From positions 19,284,501 to 19,348,500 of the forward strand of contig NC_079135.1 in NCBI RefSeq assembly GCF_945859705.1: a DNA stretch of 64,000 bases. The letters are read 5' to 3'. This DNA is from Episyrphus balteatus (lineage: Eukaryota; Arthropoda; Insecta; Diptera; Syrphidae). Numbering within the stretch: position 1 is the stretch's first letter; each line of letters begins with the position of its first letter. The notes under the pieces were generated by a model. It worked only from the letters and a program-made list of their open reading frames with translations. It was not told the DNA's origin and ran no database searches. Below are positions 58,290 to 64,000 of this stretch, piece by piece. Made by a program: the position numbers and the translations under genes.

Positions 58290-59013
58290 AACAAAAAAAA
58301 AATTTTGAAATATTTTTTAAAAATCCAAAAATGTGTTTTTTGAAAATTTTTTAACATTTTAATATTACGGCTAATTGAACGCTTTTGTGTAAAGATTTGC
58401 GTTGAAATCGGATTAGTCTTGTAAAGATATTTTGAAACCAAAAAAAAAAACGGTTCTATGGCAGGTACCGTTTTTTGAAAATTTTTTAACATTTTAATAT
58501 TACGGCTAATTGAACGCTTTTGTATAAAAATTTGCGTTGAAATCGGATTAGTCTTGTAAAGATATTTTGAAACCAAAAAAAAAAAACGGTTCTATGGCAG
58601 GTACCGTTAGTAACCTTCCAAAAAATATTTTTTTTTAATCAAAAGTTGGGCCTTGTTTGTAAAATTATATACAAAAATTTTTGGATCAAAATCGTTAGAG
58701 CCGTTTTCGAGTTATTTGGTATAACTTGAAAAATTTGTATGGGAGGTACGCTTTGTAAGTGAGATGTAAAAAAACGAAAAAAACCAACTTTCAGAATTCT
58801 ATAAGAATCATCTGTACCAAATTTGAAGAAAATCCGTCCACGCTTTTAGGCTGTGGAAATGTGTACAGATGGACGTCCGCGCACAGACGCGCGGACGGAA
58901 TTAAGAGACTCACTTTTTCGTAATTCTCCATCATCGTAATGTTGGTTTTGATTAAAACCTCAAATTTTTTTTTTCCACACGAAACCAATACTTGCCCTAT
59001 AGAGCAAGTAAAA
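58290..59013 (+). mobile_element. Interspersed repeat, AGAGCAAGTAAAA-tail variant
   Basis: The 3' part matches 20650-20994 and ends ACTTGCCCTATAGAGCAAGT. The 5' part is the ACGGTTCTATGGCAGGTACC block shared with the 40481/62201 family. It contains an internal tandem duplication (next entry). Confidence 0.75.
58338..58602 (+). repeat. Two-copy tandem duplication of ~132 bp
   Basis: TTTTTTGAAAATTTTTTAAC through GGTTCTATGGCAGGTACCG appears twice in succession with about three single-base differences and one poly-A length change. That indicates a recent duplication inside the repeat copy. Confidence 0.9.
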
Positions 59014-59019
59014 ATTATG

Positions 59020-61470
59020 AATAGTGGTGAAATTTTCATAAAAGTCAGATAGCAAAGTCAAAGTCAATTTATTTTGTAAATTTTTTTCTGACTAATATAA
59101 GTAATAGATATATGTAATTTCATTTTAAAAAATCGTTTCAAAAATAGTTTTTTTGAAAAAGAAACGTTTATTTTTTGCATTTTTTATTTTTAGACCCATC
59201 AAAATATTTGGAAAATGAAAATTGAGTAGGTATTGCTTGATGGATTAAGATGCAAAAAAATTTAGAGAAAATTTGGCATAGAGCACGGAAAAAAAAGTGA
59301 ATAAAACCGGAGTCAAAATGAAGAAATCAATGTGTGTAACTAAGGAACCCAACCCAAAATCATTATAAATAATATAGAAAAATAAATCCTCGTCCTTAAA
59401 ATCTGCAAGCCCCAAGAATTTTTGACAACAACTTTATTATAAAAAAAAAAGAAAAAAAAAATTAAAGCAAAAAAACTTCTTATCATTTCCTGTTTAATTT
59501 TCCTCTTCACTCTTAGTTTCATTCTTCTATTTGAATATTAACGATAAAAGTATTGACAATTGACAGTTTCACAAAACTTTCAAAAAAAAAAAAAAAAAAA
59601 AATATATAACCACCTCCTCTAAATATTGAGTTCAGATAACCTACCACCATCAACCATCCAAACTCACCCACTTTTCTGTAATCAATAATGTTTTCCTCTA
59701 TGTCTTTGACATTATGTGACAAATGAATTTTTCGTCCTTGACCTACATATTATAACCAACCAACAAAACAATCCTATAGCAAACTTCTTGATTGCCAAAA
59801 TCACAGCCTTTCTGATGATATGGTCATAAATAACACGTGATTTCCCAGATTCCAGTAAGTCCAAGCAAAATAACACACATGTATAAATGAAATAATGTTA
59901 AATGAAATATAGAGAAGATTACATTACAACAAGTTAAATTAATTTGCCAATGAGGGAAATCTGATACCAACTCTCAGCAAGAGTTAGCATAGTCAGCATA
60001 ATATTGCTGCTAAGCACCTTCTCTTTAACTATAGTATAACACAGTAATCTGTACCTTCCATTACAAGCAAATTATGTATCCCCTTTTAATTACACAACAC
60101 ACACTCAACTAGGACCTAATATGAGGGTAATAATTAGAATCTAGCTACATAGATCCAAGGCAGAATGTCAACGAACGCACAAAATTCACTTTACTATACT
60201 ACCCCCCATAATCCAAAACCAAAAACCAAACCTTCCACATTATATTGGAGAGAACTTACAGAATTAAGCGTTACAAGTGCAACACATCATCATCATCCTT
60301 CTAGCTTTTGTAACTCTCTCTCTCTCGTCGTCGCTCCCCCTAAAATACACATGAATCAATAAAACCGAAAACCATCTCAACAATCACTGCTCTCCAACAC
60401 AGTCCTTTGCTATAAGGGGTGGCTAAATAATGATGTGCTTGATTTTTCGTTCCAACCCTATAGCTAGAGCATCAGGACCGACCGACGACGATGATGATGA
60501 CGATACCAATATCTCTATAAGCACACAGGCAGCAAGGATATAGTAATGGAATGGTATCGCAATGTGTGGGTCCTTGTGCCCACATAAATGAGCAATGAAA
60601 TCTACTGCCGCCGACTAACCTCTAATAATTGAACGTGCACCATATCAACATGCACGAATTTGTCCCAGTCCCTTCCCTTGTTTCATATAACGACTCCATC
60701 ATATCAGCTGGCGATATAGGGGAGGCTTTAGCTGCTTTAGTTTAGCACATATTAAATTCTGAGTTTTTTCAGCTTTAAAAAACAGGACGCACACTTACAC
60801 ACACACACACATACGCAAATTATATTAAAGTGCAACAATAAAGTCCAACTCGCATCGTTGGTGGCTGGTGCATCACAATGACGATGTTCCATTCCAATAC
60901 CCGCCATCAACAAAAGCCTTTTCCAGCATCCAGCTTCCCCTAGAAAGAGCTTAAGAATGATATCACCAAGTTTTGTGAGCTGTGAGAGTGTAAAAACAGC
61001 GTGCTGAATTGAATTAAACGTTATGCTGAATAGCTGAATGGAAGAAAAATCCAAAAAGAAGTGCAACATGCTTCTAAAAAGCTTTGCTGAATTCAGTTTA
61101 ATTCAGAGAGAGAGTAATTCAGCTTTCAAGATTAAAAAAAAGGACATGCGTATGAATATAATCCCGGGGCCTGGAATGCCGGAGTGGGAGTGGGATGGAT
61201 ACAAATGAAAAAGGTACCACACAATAATAATATCTTGGAACAAGGTCGTGGATTTGACGATGAATTAAATCTTCTAATGGCGTCGAACAGCTGTTCGGAA
61301 AGTCCTCTTCTCTGTTGTGTTGTAATATGGCAAGTATTTTTTGTGTATATTGGAATGTGCGGGTTTAGCGACATTGTGTGTGGATTATAAAGAATTTTAG
61401 AAAAAAAAAAAAGAATAGAAAAAAAAACATGGTTGCTCGAGGATTTGAGTGCGTAGAGAAACAAATAAAA
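59020..61470. other. Single-copy-looking segment, no gene recognised
   Basis: 59020-59740 is AT-rich. 59750-61470 is more balanced, with a CA microsatellite at 60797-60810, a CGACGATGATGATGACGA cluster at 60485 and CT-rich tracts. Overlapping frames on both strands at 61132-61464 have no family resemblance. It may be intron or flank of a gene outside the window. Confidence 0.4.
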
Positions 61471-62200
61471 AAAAGCTTCTATATCAAAGTGTTTTTGTTT
61501 TTTTTAGGTATTGTTTATTTGTCCATTGCTCCTTTGCCCTCTTCGAGAGTTCGAGAGAATAGAAAATAATCCTTGAAATTGGTAGTCAGTTATAAATGAA
61601 ACAAGTTGTATTTTGTGGTTTTTTGTTTTGCTTTTTTTCGTTTGTTGTATTTGCCTTTGAAGACTGCTGGTAGCTTTATCATTCTTTCGAGAAAATGTCC
61701 CAAAATATATACTAGATACAAGCTTTTTTGCTAGTCAAAGTGATTCAATTAGAATCGTATTAAACACTTGAGCTCAAAAGAGAGATTTTCGAGATTTATA
61801 ATTGGGGCTAATTAGGGAAAAGTTGTGGAAGTTTTTTTTATTTATTTTATTTTGTTGATAAAAGAGGTTATAATAAAATAATTGGATAGAGCTTTTAAGA
61901 TATGATTTATTATCAGGTGAGGTATAAAGAGGTATTAAATGGGATCTTTGATAACTAAAAGATGCATGATTGTCAATCATCCAAATGATGATGATGTTTA
62001 GGAATTATGATATTTATTTTGATCTGAGGTACAGAGAAATCGTATGTGTTTCAAATTTGATTCGACTAAAGACTATTAAACCAATTAAATAAAATGTCAG
62101 TTTTTGGCGAAGGATTTGTCAAGTTGTATTTGTATTACAAGATACTTGAAACCACGACATTAGTACAGTCTTAGGTACTTGTTGTACTGGAGGATAACAA

Positions 62201-63173
62201 ATAAAATGCACGACTGGGTCGCACGAACTTGCTCTTAGAGTTCAAGTTGCTTAAATTTTTAATACTTTTTATATAGAAATTTGGAAAATTTAGGTACAAT
62301 ATATGTAGGTACAAAAGTAAAATTCGTTTAAAAAAAAAATAAAACAAAATCTGAAATCGAATTGCCCTCCAAAACAAGTATGCAGTTCTAATCGATATAT
62401 TAAGATGCATTTTTAGAAAAAAAAAATTCAAAATCGTAAGAGCCGTTTTTTTTTTAACTAATTTTTTATAAATAATTTTTTGGAAAAAAGTTTTAAAATA
62501 AAATTGGTATGCCATTTTGTAGAAATCACTAATCAACATTTAATAACAAAAATAATAATAAAAAAAAATTCAATGCCCCGTTTTCGAAAATTTGATTTAA
62601 AAAAAAAAAAAAATTTCAAAATTTTTTACAAAATCCAAAAATTATTTTTTTTTTAAATTTTGTTTTTGGCTTATATTAAAATTATATAAATGCTTTTTTA
62701 AAAAAAGTTTCGTTGAAATGGAATAAGCATTTTCGGAGATAATCGGCAGGTATACCGTTAATTTTCAAAAAAAAATTTTTATTAGAAGATAAACCTTGTT
62801 TTCAAACTTACATTTGAATTTTTTAAACAAAATCGTTGGAGCCGTTTTTGAGAAATTTCAATTTTACTAAAATCGGTATATGACAAGTACCGTTATTTTT
62901 GGTCCAAAAAAATTAATTCCAAAAACCCCTCTGGAGAGTCGCCACATAATGCTACAGACCAAGTTTGATATCAATCGGTCTATCCGTTAAAGCTGTAGCT
63001 TCGTTTACAGAGAGACAGATTGACAGACGGACAGACAGACGGACTTAAGGGACCCACTTTTTTGGTATTCTCTATCATCGTAATGTCATGGAAAAATGCT
63101 ATCTCAACTTTTTTTTTTGTACGATTGCATAACCTGATATACATATAGTACCTACATAAATCGCAAGCAAAAA
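62201..63173 (+). mobile_element. Interspersed GTCGCACG/ACAGACAG-family repeat, plus copy (973 bp)
   Basis: It starts ATAAAATGCACGACTGGGTC and ends CTACATAAATCGCAAGCAAA. Shared internal blocks are ACGGTATACC-like words, CGTTGGAGCCGTTTTTGAGA, ACCGTTATTTTTGGTCCAAA, GACAGACGGACAGACAGACG and TTTTTTGGTATTCTCTATCA. It matches 31203-32009 in the opposite orientation. No transposase or reverse transcriptase is visible, so it is non-autonomous. Confidence 0.85.
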
Positions 63174-63429
63174 TGGTGAAGTCTGGAAGAAAATCAAGGG
63201 ATCATAGCAAGAGAGAGTCTACGACGTATTGTTTTGACACTACTTCAAATAAGCAATTTTTCTCATAACAATCTTATTAAAATATAATTTCCTATTGAAA
63301 TAGGAAAAAAATTAGAAAAAGAAATGATTTTAGAGTTATTTTATAACATTCAAGCAAACTCAGTTAGCAAAACTGACGGGAAATTTAGATTGTTTTTTTT
63401 TTTACATTACTAGAATAAAAATTAATTAA

Positions 63430-63560
63430 ATTTGTCAAAAAAAAAATCTCCGCAAAAATAAAAAAAAAACAAAATTCAATTTATACCGGTATTCGAACCT
63501 AGGCCAGTAGGAGTAAAAGGAATCGTTCTTATTCTCTAGACTAATATGACTTTTCAATAT
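63430..63560 (-). mobile_element. Possible tRNA-derived SINE fragment
   Basis: On the minus strand, TAGTCTAGAGAAT (A-box-like) lies at 63543-63531. About 30 bp later GGTTCGAATACC (B-box-like) lies at 63499-63488, followed by AT-rich DNA and a T/A-rich tail. The spacing fits a tRNA-type pol III promoter. I could not fold a full cloverleaf, so it is not called a tRNA gene. No second copy is in the window. Confidence 0.35.
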
Positions 63561-64000
63561 ACGAAGACTTATATCAATATAAGCTCTTTGAAATGTATAA
63601 TAATAATTATTAATTTTTTTATGAAGGTTTAAAAAAAATTATTAGTTAAGACTCAACTCGAAAACACATGATAGTTGAGGCGCAAACATGTAGTTCATCT
63701 ATCTTCCGGTACGTTGTGGTCGCATGAGTAATCTGCGGTGTCACTTCTATTTGTAATTATTCAATGGAAATAGCTAAGAATTTTAAAATTAAGTTTTTTT
63801 TTTAACACGACCTTCCCAATTTTCGAAAAAGAATTGAAATTTTTGTACATATTCTTCCTCAATGAGAAAATACCTTTCTAGATTGGGTACAAAAATACCT
63901 TTCGTTTGATATCCATATTGCTATATTTTGATTATTTTGAAATTTGGTGGTTTTTCTGATCATTATGGTCAAAAATTCATATTTGTACCAACAGTACGAA
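63561..64000. other. AT-rich end of the window
   Basis: No feature is recognised. Confidence 0.4.

Noticed and set aside
61132..61464. 110-codon minus-strand frame considered as a small gene.
   Set aside because: It overlaps plus-strand frames, passes through poly-T/poly-A tracts and has no family resemblance or splice context.

Overview
This is a eukaryotic, AT-rich nuclear window, most likely from an insect and plausibly a fly. The reasons are the many homopolymer A/T tracts, the five 61-72 bp introns with insect-like GT..AG junctions, and dense small DNA-transposon relics. Species cannot be named from the sequence. Nothing indicates a prokaryotic, organellar or viral origin.

I can support one intact host gene. 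It is a minus-strand histidine acid phosphatase (lysosomal/prostatic type, like insect Acph-1) with seven coding exons between 39490 and 27346. The exons join without a frame break into a 422-residue protein. It has an N-terminal hydrophobic segment, the RHGPRTP catalytic motif assembled across the first splice junction, a distal GHDTS motif and C-terminal cysteines. Its first intron is 10.5 kb and holds several mobile elements. A candidate AATAAA signal lies about 200 bp past the stop. No other host protein gene is convincing; the remaining open frames are short, low complexity or inside repeats.

Layout: 1-3800, hAT-type relics and dispersed repeats. 3840-10250, mostly single-copy-looking DNA, richer in G+C around 4400-5300 and 8500-9950. 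10256-10651, a broken non-LTR reverse transcriptase. 11560-13200, a minisatellite, a 148-bp-arm palindrome, a 147-bp tandem array and a terminal hairpin, resembling a Helentron/DINE-type element. 14992-16514, a 245-bp tandem array and a foldback element sharing CACGGA ends. 18100-22700, a GAGCT-rich hAT element, a minisatellite and several copies of an interspersed repeat. 25500-26453, a dispersed repeat and a foldback element. 27141-39490, the acid phosphatase gene. 40481-46364, more transposon copies. 48463-50549, a hAT-type foldback element carrying a nested Penelope-like retroelement with a GIY-YIG endonuclease, an inverted 5' part and hammerhead-like motifs. 50628-53553, foldback elements, one interrupted by a truncated non-LTR retroelement. 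54100-55700 and 59750-61470, single-copy-looking segments that may be introns or flanks of unseen host genes. 56170-63560, further interspersed repeats and a SINE-like piece.

The main story is one housekeeping enzyme gene in a landscape of nested, mostly non-autonomous transposons. Insertion order can be read from target-site duplications in several places.
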